Assembly: GCA_016706225.1 (NCBI GenBank)
Contig: JADJKB010000021.1
Coordinates: 868,001-932,000, forward strand
Reading direction: 5' to 3'
DNA from: Myxococcales bacterium
Lineage (GTDB): Bacteria; Myxococcota_A; Polyangia; Polyangiales; Polyangiaceae
Length of the DNA: 64,000 nt
Below the pieces are notes generated by a model. That model saw nothing but the letters and a program-made list of their open reading frames with translations, did not search any database and was not told where the DNA came from. Shown here piece by piece: positions 1 through 8,366 of this stretch. A program made the translations under genes and the position numbers. Every line of letters starts with the position of its first letter. The first letter of the stretch is position 1.

Positions 1-717
1 TGGAAGCGTCGCCCCCTGCCCGCCGCGCAGCTCGCCTACGCGGCCGCCGACATCGAGGAGCTGCCTGCGCTCCACAACGCACTCTGCGACCGCCTGCGCG
101 AAAGATCACGCGGGGAGCTGGTGTTCGAGGCCAGTCGCGAGCTCATCTGGCCAGTCCGGGACGAACCCGAGCCGATGTCGCTCGAGAGCTTCCGCAACGC
201 CTGGCAACTCGACGCGCGCAGTCAGGCCGCACTGCGGTATCTGGTCGACTGGTACAACAACCTGTCACCCCGCGATCAAGGCTTCGCGCCCGAAGCAAAG
301 ACTCTGCTCGCCATCGCGGGCCGACTGCCCGGGTCCCTCGATGATCTCGCGCGCATCAAGGGCGTGAACCGGCGCTTCGCCGACCATCATGGCGCCGACC
401 TGGTCAAAGGCACGCGCAGCGCCGCCGCGAGCGCCGACACTGCGGGCTTCGTGCCCATCGATCCGCCGCCCTACGCCACCGAACGGGAAATCTTGCTCGA
501 CGGCTGGCTCTCGCTGGCGCGTGCACAGCTCTCGACGGACCTCTGTGTTGCGCCGGAGCTGGTGTTCCCGGGGCGGCTGATGCGCCGGCTGAAGGCGCGC
601 GTGGTCGAGACCGGCGAGCTGGCGAGCGCGGGCGAGCTGTTCGAGGGATGGCGGCGACAGCTGCTCGCCGATGCGTTCGCCGAGTTCGCCGCGTTCGCCG
701 TGAGACACGGGCGGTGA
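1..717 (+). CDS. rnd: Ribonuclease D, 3' part (5' end outside window)
   Basis: The reading frame is open from base 1 to the stop at 715-717 and gives 238 residues with no start, so the gene begins upstream. The first residues contain the last exonuclease motif of the DEDDy family, seen as QLAYAAADIEEL: the Tyr and Asp that help bind the catalytic metals. An HRDC-type RNA-binding helical domain follows (about residues 85-140, through 'LARIKGVNRRFADHHG'), then a second C-terminal helical region, which is the usual RNase D order. The family trims 3' ends of tRNA precursors and other structured RNAs in the cytoplasm. The GTG at 121 is an internal codon and not the start, because the family motif lies upstream of it. 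The 109 bases after the gene hold no recognisable feature. Confidence 0.9.
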   Translation, partial: WKRRPLPAAQLAYAAADIEELPALHNALCDRLRERSRGELVFEASRELIWPVRDEPEPMSLESFRNAWQLDARSQAALRYLVDWYNNLSPRDQGFAPEAKTLLAIAGRLPGSLDDLARIKGVNRRFADHHGADLVKGTRSAAASADTAGFVPIDPPPYATEREILLDGWLSLARAQLSTDLCVAPELVFPGRLMRRLKARVVETGELASAGELFEGWRRQLLADAFAEFAAFAVRHGR

Positions 718-826
718 CGGCGGCGCGCACGACGACGGATGAGCCAACGAGTTCAACAGCGGGCTGATCGCTGGCGTTGCGGTCGTCGGCGCGCACGCTG
801 CGGCCTTGACAAGCTCAAGGTCAAGG

Positions 827-1450
827 TCAGGGCGTGCAGGTGGCGAGCGATGACGTACCGAAGGAACAATCCGAGGTGACTCCACCCAGCATCTCGAGCT
901 GCGTCGGAGAACAGCCCTGCAGATTGGCCGAGTAAAAGGTCCCCGTATTGTTCGCACAAGGTCCGAGCGCAGATCCCGTGAGGGGCTTGCCGGCACAGCC
1001 GCTGGCGGAGAACAAAAGGCACTTGTAGGTCGCTGGCGCGCAGTATTGCACTTGACCGCCCGCGATAACGAGCGAGGCACAGGGATCCGCACCCGTCCCA
1101 CCCATGCCACCGCCTCCACCACCAAAAACACCGCCGGCGCCGCCGGTCAGTGCGCCGCCCGTACCCCCGCTCGCCCCGACTCCGCCGGTTGCGGCTCCGC
1201 CGGCCCCGCCACCGCCACCCAGCGCCGCGCCAAATCCACCGCCACCCGGCGCCGAGCCGCTTGTACCCCCCACGCCGCCGCTGGCACCCCCTCCATTCCC
1301 CGCGCTGCCCCCGGGACCCATCCCGCCGGTCCCCGTCGCGCCTCCGCCCGCAGAGCTGCCTCCGGTCCCGCCACCGCTCCCATGGTTATTCGTCGTCGAG
1401 CTACACGCGAAGCAGACGACCGAGCACCCGAGCGCGACGGCGATCCTCAT
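827..1450 (-). CDS. Gly-rich putative lipoprotein with a C-terminal 8-Cys domain
   Basis: 207 residues from ATG at 1450; a GTG two codons upstream (1456) is also possible. A short hydrophobic N-terminus ends in '...VVCFAC', a weak lipobox. Residues about 22-120 are almost only Gly, Ala, Ser and Thr, a flexible linker. The last 80 residues hold eight cysteines in a compact, probably disulfide-bonded domain that I do not recognise. The gene lies 45 bases downstream of the deoxyhypusine-synthase-like gene on the same strand and may share its transcript. The linker-plus-domain design recurs at 5183, 16846 and 50549 in this window. Function unknown; probably anchored at the outer membrane and exposed to the periplasm or cell surface. 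Confidence 0.75.
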   Translation of the reverse strand: MRIAVALGCSVVCFACSSTTNNHGSGGGTGGSSAGGGATGTGGMGPGGSAGNGGGASGGVGGTSGSAPGGGGFGAALGGGGGAGGAATGGVGASGGTGGALTGGAGGVFGGGGGGMGGTGADPCASLVIAGGQVQYCAPATYKCLLFSASGCAGKPLTGSALGPCANNTGTFYSANLQGCSPTQLEMLGGVTSDCSFGTSSLATCTP

Positions 1451-1495
1451 TGCCACACGAATTTCCGCCGGTTCTACGGGCGGGGCAACTCGATT

Positions 1496-2464
1496 TCACA
1501 AGTTCAACAAATAAGCGGCGATCAGCGGGAACACGATCGTTGCGTCGCTCTCGATGACAAAGCGCGGGGTGTCGACCTCCAGCTTGCCCCAGCTGATCTT
1601 CTCGTTCGGCACGGCGCCGCTGTAGCTGCCGTACGACGTCGTCGAGTCGCTGATCTGACAGAAGTAACCCCAGTAGGGGCACTTCTCCTGCAGGTCCTGG
1701 TGGATCAGCGGCACGACGCAGATCGGGAAGTCGCCGGCGATGCCGCCGCCGATCTGGAAAAATCCGATGCTGGCGCGGGCGCTCTCCTCCCGGTACCAGT
1801 CGATCAGCGTGCGCATCTGCTCCAGGCCGCTCTTGATGGTGATCGCACTCTTGAGGTCGCCCCGCACCACCGACGCCACGAACATGTTGCCGAGCGTCGA
1901 GTCCTCGTAACCCGGGACCCAGATCGGCAGGTTCTTCTCACAGGCGGCCAGGAGCCAGCTGTCCTTCGGGTCGATCTCGAAGTCCGGCTCCAGCTTCTTG
2001 CTGCGAAGCAGCCGGTAGAAGAACTCGTGGGGAAACAGCCGCTCCCCCTTCTTGTCGGACTCGCTCCACAGCTCGAGCATGTGTCGCTCGATCTTGCGCA
2101 TCGCCTCACCCTCGGGGATGCAGGTGTCCGTCACGCGATTCAGGCCCTGGTCCTCGAGCGCCTTCTCGTCTGCGGCGCTGAGCATCCGGTAGTTCGGGAT
2201 GCGCTTGTAGCTGTTGTGCGCGACCAAGTTGAAGACGTCTTCCTCGAGGTTGGCGCCGGTGCACACGATGGCGTGGACCTTTCCTTTGCGGATCAGCTCC
2301 GCGACCGAAATTCCGAGCTCCGCCGTGCTCATGGCCCCCGCGAGCGTGAGCAGCATCTTGCCGCCCTTGCCCAGGTGTTCTTCCCAGGCGCGGGCGGCGT
2401 CGATCACGACGGCCGCGTTGAAGTGACGGTAGTTGTGGACGATGAAATCGCGTACGGCTCCCAT
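1496..2464 (-). CDS. Deoxyhypusine synthase-like protein (probable polyamine enzyme)
   Basis: 322 residues from ATG at 2464; the frame extends to a TTG at 2503, but the start MGAVRDFI.. matches the usual N-terminus of bacterial homologues. Family landmarks are GAMSTAELG near residue 43, TGANLEED near 69 and, near the C-terminus, 'ISWGKLEVDTP', whose Lys (about residue 294) aligns with the lysine of eukaryotic deoxyhypusine synthase that forms the butylimine intermediate from spermidine. The fold binds NAD and transfers the aminobutyl group of spermidine. Bacteria lack eIF5A, so characterised bacterial members of this family have been linked to homospermidine formation; that role is an inference here. 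No polyamine genes are adjacent. Cytoplasmic. Confidence 0.85.
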   Translation of the reverse strand: MGAVRDFIVHNYRHFNAAVVIDAARAWEEHLGKGGKMLLTLAGAMSTAELGISVAELIRKGKVHAIVCTGANLEEDVFNLVAHNSYKRIPNYRMLSAADEKALEDQGLNRVTDTCIPEGEAMRKIERHMLELWSESDKKGERLFPHEFFYRLLRSKKLEPDFEIDPKDSWLLAACEKNLPIWVPGYEDSTLGNMFVASVVRGDLKSAITIKSGLEQMRTLIDWYREESARASIGFFQIGGGIAGDFPICVVPLIHQDLQEKCPYWGYFCQISDSTTSYGSYSGAVPNEKISWGKLEVDTPRFVIESDATIVFPLIAAYLLNL

Positions 2465-2633
2465 GACCCTAGGAGGAACAGCAAAGCTCGCGCGGCCTGT
2501 CAAGCGGAGTGGGCGACGAGAGCCCGACGGAGCCGTGCATCTGCCCGCTTTCCGCCCACATCGCGGCCGCGTCGCGGGCCGCGGAATCTTTCGAACAGCA
2601 AGCAGCTGGCAGCGAGAAACACTCGCGTATTTT

Positions 2634-3977
2634 TCAGAACGCGATGTCGAAGTTGACGTTCACGACGCCTACCGCCTGTTTGTACTTGCCGCCCGCATCC
2701 GGGTTCGGGACGGCCTTGCTGGGCTCGGTGAGTGTGCTCTTGCCGGTGGTATCCCGCGGCAAGTAGATGATCTGGGTATACGAGAGCGAGCCGAAAATCT
2801 TCTCGGCCAGCTGGTAACGCCCCCCCGCCGAGACCGAGATGGAGTTCCAGTCGGGCAGCGCCGGCTCGAGAGTGCTGTCGGGCACAGCGTTCGATGCGTA
2901 ACCCGCGCCACCGTAGACCTCGAGGGGCTTGGTCACCCATTTGCTCACGCCCGCGCGCACCCCGAAGGTGTCCTTCCAGCTGCGGTCTTGATCGAGCAAA
3001 TACTGGTCATTCTCCGTGTTTTTCACGACGTGGCGATCGAGCACACTCCAGCGCGTGTAGTCCCCGAACAATCGCAGCTCCAGATCATCGGCGGGCCGGT
3101 ACCGGCCGCCCAGACGGATCACGTCGGGGATCTCGTGCTCGAGCGTGGCCTTCACGTCGCTCTCGCTATAGGTACCGTTGGCGTTCACCAGCAACGTCCG
3201 CTGGCTACCCTTCAGCTTCTTCATGCCGGTGAGGTTGGGGCGCGACTGATACGATGCTCCGACCCAGAGCTGTTTCGGCATGGCCTCGTACATGGCCCCG
3301 ACACCGAGACTCCAGTCCACACCCGTCGTGTGCAGGTACGCGCGCCCCTCGGTGTCCGGATCGTTGCCGCCCGAAGTGGTCTTTGCGCGGATCGTGTCGA
3401 CGGTGCTCAAGATCAGGTTGCCCGACACGCCAATCGACAGACGCGCGGGCACGATGTGGTACGCCGCGGCGAGCGTGATGAACGAAGAGCGTATGATGCC
3501 CTCCATCACGTACCAGCGGTTCACGCCATCGTAGGGTCCCGCATAGCTCGGGTCGTCCTTGAAGTCGTCGTTCTTGTCCCACACACTCTGACCGCCGTAC
3601 GGCACGTAGAAGCCCGCGCCGAGCGCGAGATCCCCGAGCTTCGTGGTCACGCCGATCATGGGCGACGCAAGCACGTTGAAGAGCTTGCCCGTGCCGTCGT
3701 TGGCGCCGGGTATCGTGCCGTCGTCGGTGCCGGTGAGCTCGTGGTTGTAGCTGGTCTTGCGCCACGCCAAGGAGACATCGGCGAAGACGTGAGTGTCCTC
3801 GCTCATGCCGATCCCCGCGGGGTTGTAGAAAATGGCGGTGGCGTTGGTCGTGGTTGGGTGACCGTGCTCACCGCCGAAGCGGGCCACGGAAATTCCCGCC
3901 GCGCGGGCGTCACGCGACCCCACCAGGCACAACGCCAACGTCCCTCCCAGAACCAAGCCGAGCCGTGCGGGCCTCAT
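2634..3977 (-). CDS. OmpP1/FadL/TodX family outer-membrane transport protein
   Basis: 447 residues with a cleavable signal peptide (MRPARLGL... to '...DARAAG'). After it comes the FadL N-terminal hatch signature, with ATAIFYNPAGIG at about residues 46-57, followed by amphipathic beta-strands that end in an aromatic terminal strand (VNVNFDIAF), as expected for an outer-membrane barrel. The family imports hydrophobic compounds such as long-chain fatty acids by lateral diffusion. ATG at 3977 is the first start and directly precedes the signal peptide. The gene is divergent from the lipoprotein gene at 4157 with a 179-base spacer. Substrate cannot be told from sequence, though several fatty-acid genes lie elsewhere in the window (38641, 41688, 58159). 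Confidence 0.88.
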   Translation of the reverse strand: MRPARLGLVLGGTLALCLVGSRDARAAGISVARFGGEHGHPTTTNATAIFYNPAGIGMSEDTHVFADVSLAWRKTSYNHELTGTDDGTIPGANDGTGKLFNVLASPMIGVTTKLGDLALGAGFYVPYGGQSVWDKNDDFKDDPSYAGPYDGVNRWYVMEGIIRSSFITLAAAYHIVPARLSIGVSGNLILSTVDTIRAKTTSGGNDPDTEGRAYLHTTGVDWSLGVGAMYEAMPKQLWVGASYQSRPNLTGMKKLKGSQRTLLVNANGTYSESDVKATLEHEIPDVIRLGGRYRPADDLELRLFGDYTRWSVLDRHVVKNTENDQYLLDQDRSWKDTFGVRAGVSKWVTKPLEVYGGAGYASNAVPDSTLEPALPDWNSISVSAGGRYQLAEKIFGSLSYTQIIYLPRDTTGKSTLTEPSKAVPNPDAGGKYKQAVGVVNVNFDIAF

Positions 3978-4156
3978 GCGGGGGTTCTACACCAGCTGTG
4001 AGGGTCGAGGCGACCCGATACCACCCATCGCGGACCCAAAACCCTTTCCGACGCTTGACGCCCCCGAGGTTCGGCTCGTATGGAAAGGGGGCTCGGGGGG
4101 ACCGCCAAGGCGGTCAGTCAGCTCGAGCGACCGTCCCGAACCTTTCAGAGCCCACG

Positions 4157-4954
4157 ATGCCGTCCAAGCGCACGCTCCTGGCACTGTCGTTGCCACTATT
4201 CCTGGTCACCGGCTGCCCGGACGCCGAGGGCCAATACGACGAGTTCAAGGATCGCTTCACCGAACTGCATCCCGGGAGTGGTGGCGCTTCTGGCGCGGCG
4301 GGCGCCGCAGGCTCCCCGGGAGACGCGTCGGTGTGTACCGCACCGGCGCCGGGGGAGATCGACGGCGAGTATCTCTTCACGCTGGCTGCCGTCCTCGACA
4401 GCTCGAAGCCAATCCTTTTTCTGGCCAAGGTCACGACCGAAGACAAGGGCGGGGCCACGGCCATGCGCTGGAACCTGCAGGGTCTCTTGTGGAGTGATCG
4501 AAAGACGCTCGTTGGCACTCCTTTCGACATTCCGGCGGCGGGCGACAGCTTCGCGCTGGGGGCCGACGGGACATTCGACGCGAAGCTCCCTCCGCTCAGC
4601 GTGGTCGGCGAGGCCAACCCATTCTCGCACTCGCCCATCACCGCCGAGGTGACACTCAAAGGGAAGTTCTGCGGGGCGCAGACCGTCTTCTGCGGTATCG
4701 CCGAGGGTGACGTGACCAAGCCGGTCCCAATCCCGCTCGGAGGTTCGACCTGGACCCTCGAGAAGGCTCCAGCCGGAGCGTTTCCCGAACCACCGAAGCT
4801 CAATTGCAAGAGTCAGCTCGCAACCCCGCTCTGTTGTGTCGACGTCCCCGCGACCTGCGGCGACGAGGCCGCCGCGGTGACGGCGCACTGCGCTGACCCG
4901 AAGGCTTGCTGCAAGCCAAACGCCGCGAAGTGCACCGACGTTCTGGGTTGTTAG
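4157..4954 (+). CDS. Cys-rich lipoprotein of unknown function
   Basis: 265 residues. ATG at 4157 is chosen because it gives a typical lipoprotein signal, MPSKRTLLAL..LFLVTGC, with the lipobox VTGC near residue 21; the frame is open upstream but without signal character. A short Gly/Ala/Ser linker (about residues 41-55) leads to a domain with beta character, then a Cys-dense tail with CC pairs (LCCVDVP, KACCKPN, final GC). No family recognised. It precedes the arginine-deiminase gene by 228 bases on the same strand, so co-expression is possible but not shown. Confidence 0.75.
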   Translation: MPSKRTLLALSLPLFLVTGCPDAEGQYDEFKDRFTELHPGSGGASGAAGAAGSPGDASVCTAPAPGEIDGEYLFTLAAVLDSSKPILFLAKVTTEDKGGATAMRWNLQGLLWSDRKTLVGTPFDIPAAGDSFALGADGTFDAKLPPLSVVGEANPFSHSPITAEVTLKGKFCGAQTVFCGIAEGDVTKPVPIPLGGSTWTLEKAPAGAFPEPPKLNCKSQLATPLCCVDVPATCGDEAAAVTAHCADPKACCKPNAAKCTDVLGC

Positions 4955-5182
4955 TCCCCGCAGTCTGAGCCCGCGGATTCACGCTGAAAGCGCACCTGCG
5001 CCAGCGCTGACGCGGTGCGCCCTCGTGGCCAGACGCAAACAATCCGCCGAGCTTCCCCGCATTTCCTCACATTGACGTACAGATTTCGCGTGTGCGTCCC
5101 CGGACTCTGAGTCATGGTTCCGGAGCCCAACGGGCCGTCGGGTGAGTAGTGGCGCTCACCCGCGTGAAGCAGGACGGACAGG

Positions 5183-7384
5183 ATGCGGACATCTTCTTGG
5201 ACGCTCGCGATCGTGCTGACCGCGACAGGATGTAGCTCGGCCGGCAGCGGCAACGCCGGCCTCGGTGGTGCGGCGGGTGCACAGGCGGGCGGAACGAACG
5301 CGGGCGGCGCAGGCGGTAACGTCGGCGGCGCCGGCGGCAACTTCGGCGGCGCACCGAGCGGCGGTGCCGCGGGGTTCGGCAACACCGGCAACACCGGTGG
5401 AGTCGCGGGCACACCCGGCGGTGGCGGCGCACCCGGCGGTGGCGGCGCACCCAGCGGTGGCGGCGCACCGGGTGGTGGTGGCGCCCCGAGCGGCGGCGGA
5501 ACCGGCGGCGGCGGTCCGACCTGCGCAGGTCATTGCGGGAGCACGACCGCGGTGCCGGGCAGCAACCCACAATGTTATTGCGACACCGACTGCGTCACCT
5601 ACGGCGACTGCTGCGCCGACTACGGCGCGATCTGCAGCGGCGGGTCCGGTGGAACGGGCGGGGCGGGCGGCGCCGGCGGCTCGGGCGGAGTCGGAGGCGT
5701 CGGCGGCTCGGGGGGCGGCGGCGGCACGGCGACCGCGCTCGATCTGCGCGCTGATGTGAACCGCGACGGTGTCGTCGACACCGCGGGCACGAGCGACGAG
5801 ACCGGAGAAGACAGCTGGGACGCCACACACGGCGCGATCTTCTTGCCGAACATCGACGACGACGACGGCAATTGCCCGAAGGGCGTCTCGGACGCGCAGC
5901 TCGCGGCCTGTAGCGATGCGACCAACACCGTCATCGACGGCGCATACGACATCGACGATCTGGCTCGCCTGCGCACGGTGCCCTGGCCGAGTGCGCCGGC
6001 CAACGCGGCCGCCACGATCAGCGTGAATCAGCCCAGTAAAGTCCGGCTTTTCAAGAACAGCGGCGGGAGCTTCACAGCGATCTCGAGCGGCGCGTCCCTC
6101 ACTTCTGCGGAGCTCAAGGCCGGCGTCGAGTTCGGCCTCGAAGGGCTCGACATCCGGCGTGATACCAGCTGGGACGGCTACCTGAACGTCACGGTCAGCA
6201 TGACGGGGGGCGGCTCGGGCAGCGACACGGTGCGCATGCGCATGTCACCCGTGATGCTCAACCACCACGTTCAAGATGCAACGAACATCTACGTGACGTC
6301 GTTCAACTCGTCGTCGTCGTCGGCATTCCGCACCGACATGTCCGCCGCGTGTTCGTCCGCAGGCACCGCCTACACCGAGCTCGGCAACCTCAACGACCAG
6401 TGGACGCAAGACTTCTTCGAGACTGGGTACATGAGCATGCCCGCCGCGGGTGGCTCGCAAAAGACCATCCGGGTCTACTTTCGCTCCGCAAACTACACGA
6501 GCAGTGGCCTGCGTCAGGCAGGCAAGGTCGTGTACGAGTACTTCCGCGGCAAGGACAAGGCCGGCATCACCCAGTACGACCCGAACCATCCGAACGGGGC
6601 CGACTCACTCAACTCGTTTGGCAACACCGAGACGGTTCCGCCCTATTCGTACGGCGGCAAGAGTTACCCGCTCGGCCGCATCCTGCGAGGCAGCGTCTCG
6701 AACTTCTATCCGGACCAGTCCTTCGAGGCCATGCTGACGGCCCAGGGCACACAGCCGCAAATCTTCCTCGATACCTCGTGGCTCGCCGTGGGCCACGTCG
6801 ACGAGACCCTCTCGTTCGTGAAAGTCAACAGCCCGCGGGGCTGGGTGATGCTCGCCAATGACGCGGCCCTCGCGAAATCGATGCTGCAGAACGCCCAGAC
6901 CCAAGGCTACGGGAGCACACCGATGTTTGTCGGCAAGACTTGGTCGGGCGGTGCCTCCGCTCAGGTCAGCATCAGCGCCGTGCTCGCGGACGCCGCGGTC
7001 ATGGGTCCCTCGAACGAGGCAATCACCGAGGTGAACGGGCAAATTGCGACGCTCAAGGCGGAGACCGGCATCACCGACGCGGAGATCGTCAAGATCCCGT
7101 TCTTGCACTGGAAGACCGGCGGTTACTCCGTCGCTTATCAGCCTGGCACGGTCAACCTGACCTACGTGGGCCCCAAGACGGTGGCTGTCCCGAAGCCCTT
7201 CGGTCCCAAGATCAACGGCATCGACATCTTCGAAGACCAGATGGTCAAGGCGCTCGCGCCCTACGGCATCACGGTCAAGTTCGTCGAAGACTGGGACCTC
7301 TACCACCGGCTGCTCGGTGAGGTTCACTGTGGAAGCAACGCGGATCGTGCCGTGACCGTGAAGTGGTGGGAGACCGGAAAATGA
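5183..7384 (+). CDS. Lipoprotein protein-arginine deiminase with somatomedin-B domain
   Basis: 733 residues. Signal peptide with lipobox ATGC (Cys 17); Gly-rich linker to about 112, including GGGGAP repeats; a somatomedin-B-like module at 114-151 with exactly eight cysteines ending ..CYCD..C...GDCCADY..IC; a second Gly linker; then from about 186 to the end a protein-arginine deiminase (PAD) with an acidic Ca-binding-type stretch DVNRDGVVD and the catalytic domain. All four PAD active-site residues are present: Asp410 (QWTQD), His538 and Asp540 (GHVDE), Cys716 (VHCGSN), with spacings close to those of human PAD4 (D350, H471, D473, C645). PADs convert protein arginine to citrulline in a calcium-dependent manner. 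The vertebrate PAD N-terminal domain is absent. It should act outside the cytoplasm. The stop overlaps the ATG of the HEAT-repeat gene (ATGA). Confidence 0.92.
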   Translation: MRTSSWTLAIVLTATGCSSAGSGNAGLGGAAGAQAGGTNAGGAGGNVGGAGGNFGGAPSGGAAGFGNTGNTGGVAGTPGGGGAPGGGGAPSGGGAPGGGGAPSGGGTGGGGPTCAGHCGSTTAVPGSNPQCYCDTDCVTYGDCCADYGAICSGGSGGTGGAGGAGGSGGVGGVGGSGGGGGTATALDLRADVNRDGVVDTAGTSDETGEDSWDATHGAIFLPNIDDDDGNCPKGVSDAQLAACSDATNTVIDGAYDIDDLARLRTVPWPSAPANAAATISVNQPSKVRLFKNSGGSFTAISSGASLTSAELKAGVEFGLEGLDIRRDTSWDGYLNVTVSMTGGGSGSDTVRMRMSPVMLNHHVQDATNIYVTSFNSSSSSAFRTDMSAACSSAGTAYTELGNLNDQWTQDFFETGYMSMPAAGGSQKTIRVYFRSANYTSSGLRQAGKVVYEYFRGKDKAGITQYDPNHPNGADSLNSFGNTETVPPYSYGGKSYPLGRILRGSVSNFYPDQSFEAMLTAQGTQPQIFLDTSWLAVGHVDETLSFVKVNSPRGWVMLANDAALAKSMLQNAQTQGYGSTPMFVGKTWSGGASAQVSISAVLADAAVMGPSNEAITEVNGQIATLKAETGITDAEIVKIPFLHWKTGGYSVAYQPGTVNLTYVGPKTVAVPKPFGPKINGIDIFEDQMVKALAPYGITVKFVEDWDLYHRLLGEVHCGSNADRAVTVKWWETGK
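5414..5497 (+). repeat. 18-bp imperfect tandem repeat inside the PAD linker
   Basis: About five imperfect copies of an 18-base unit (core GGTGGCGGCGCACC) encode GGGGAP/SGGGAP hexapeptides at residues 78-105 of the deiminase. The copies keep frame, so this is a coding linker repeat prone to expansion and contraction, not a CRISPR or intergenic array. Confidence 0.8.
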
Positions 7385-8316
7385 AGACCCAGAAGCGAAT
7401 CGTCAGCCTCGCCCTCGCGGGGTTCCTGCTCTTCACACTCAGCGGAACTGCGCTGGCCGATGGCATCGGCGTTGAGTCCCGACACCTCAAGGCCAAGGAC
7501 CGAACGGCACTGAAGACCGAGGTCAAGAAGGCGCGGGCGAAGAACCAGGCCATCTTCGCCAAGGTCGCCGAGGCACCCAAGCTCGCCATCGAGGCCGATC
7601 AGATGAAGCGCGGGCGGGTCGCCAGCATCACCCTGCCGCTGCGCGCGCTCGGGAGTGAGGCGCTCTTCCCGATGCTGGAGATGCTCGCGCTCGATGGACC
7701 GACGCGCGGCAAGCTGAGTGAAAGCACCTGGACGACCCTGCGGGTCGGGCTGATCGAGGCGGTGGGGCTCGTCCGCGACCCGCGCGCCACACCGGTGCTC
7801 GGTGCGATCCTGGATCGGGAGTCCGACTTCGAGATCGTGCGGGCCTCGGCTGAGGCTCTCGGCCGCATCGGTGACGACGCCTCCACCAAGAAGCTGTCGC
7901 GCATGGCCCTCGCCGCGGGCCCCAAACAGGCCGCGGTGGTCGCGGCCCTGGGCGAGTGCCGTCGCACCGCCGCTGCCGCCGCCCTCGCGAAGCTCAGCGT
8001 GACGCGGGACGAGGCCCAGCTGCTCGTGGTGGTGAAGAGCCTCGGCACCGTCGGCAACGCCTGGGCCTGGGAGACGGCAGAGATCTCGAAGACCGGCGAA
8101 GGGGCCCAAGTCCGGGCCATCGCGGCGCGGGCCCTGATTCAGGTGTTCGTCAACAACACCGGCTATCTGCGCAGCAAGGCAGAGCGCGCCCTGCTGGTGG
8201 TCGCCGCACCGACGACGCCGAGCTTGATCGCTGCGGCCAAACAGAACGCGAATACCGACCAGGCTCGCGCGCTGGACAGCCTGGCTACCAAGATCGCACA
8301 AAACCCGGCCAAGTGA
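7381..8316 (+). CDS. Exported HEAT-repeat protein coupled to the deiminase
   Basis: 311 residues from ATG at 7381, which overlaps the deiminase stop (ATGA). A GTG at 7363 also opens the frame, but the ATG gives a clean signal peptide: MKTQKR, a hydrophobic stretch, then cleavage after ..GTALA. The mature part is built of helical repeats of the HEAT/PBS type, for example 'VRDPRATPVLGAILDRESDFEIVRASAEALGRIGDDAS' in pieces of about 31 residues, from about residue 60 to the end. Such solenoids act as protein-binding scaffolds. The 4-base overlap implies translational coupling with the deiminase, so a role in binding it or its substrates in the periplasm is a reasonable inference; no catalytic motif is visible. 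Confidence 0.82.
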   Translation: MKTQKRIVSLALAGFLLFTLSGTALADGIGVESRHLKAKDRTALKTEVKKARAKNQAIFAKVAEAPKLAIEADQMKRGRVASITLPLRALGSEALFPMLEMLALDGPTRGKLSESTWTTLRVGLIEAVGLVRDPRATPVLGAILDRESDFEIVRASAEALGRIGDDASTKKLSRMALAAGPKQAAVVAALGECRRTAAAAALAKLSVTRDEAQLLVVVKSLGTVGNAWAWETAEISKTGEGAQVRAIAARALIQVFVNNTGYLRSKAERALLVVAAPTTPSLIAAAKQNANTDQARALDSLATKIAQNPAK

Positions 8317-8329
8317 GCCGTGCTCACCG

Positions 8330-8351
8330 CCCCGGCGAAACGACGCCGGGG
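8330..8351. terminator. Probable bidirectional terminator hairpin
   Basis: Perfect 8-bp stem CCCCGGCG / CGCCGGGG with loop AAACGA in the 50-base gap between two convergent genes. There is no U-tract, so intrinsic termination is uncertain. Confidence 0.45.
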
Positions 8352-8366
8352 TGGAAACGGCGGGGG

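Noticed and set aside
1046..2656. 536-residue open frame on the plus strand
   Set aside because: Spans two minus-strand genes and their spacer; the minus-strand deoxyhypusine-synthase-like protein is clearly real.
5414..5497. Possible CRISPR-like array
   Set aside because: The 18-bp units are adjacent without spacers and encode an in-frame GGGGAP linker.
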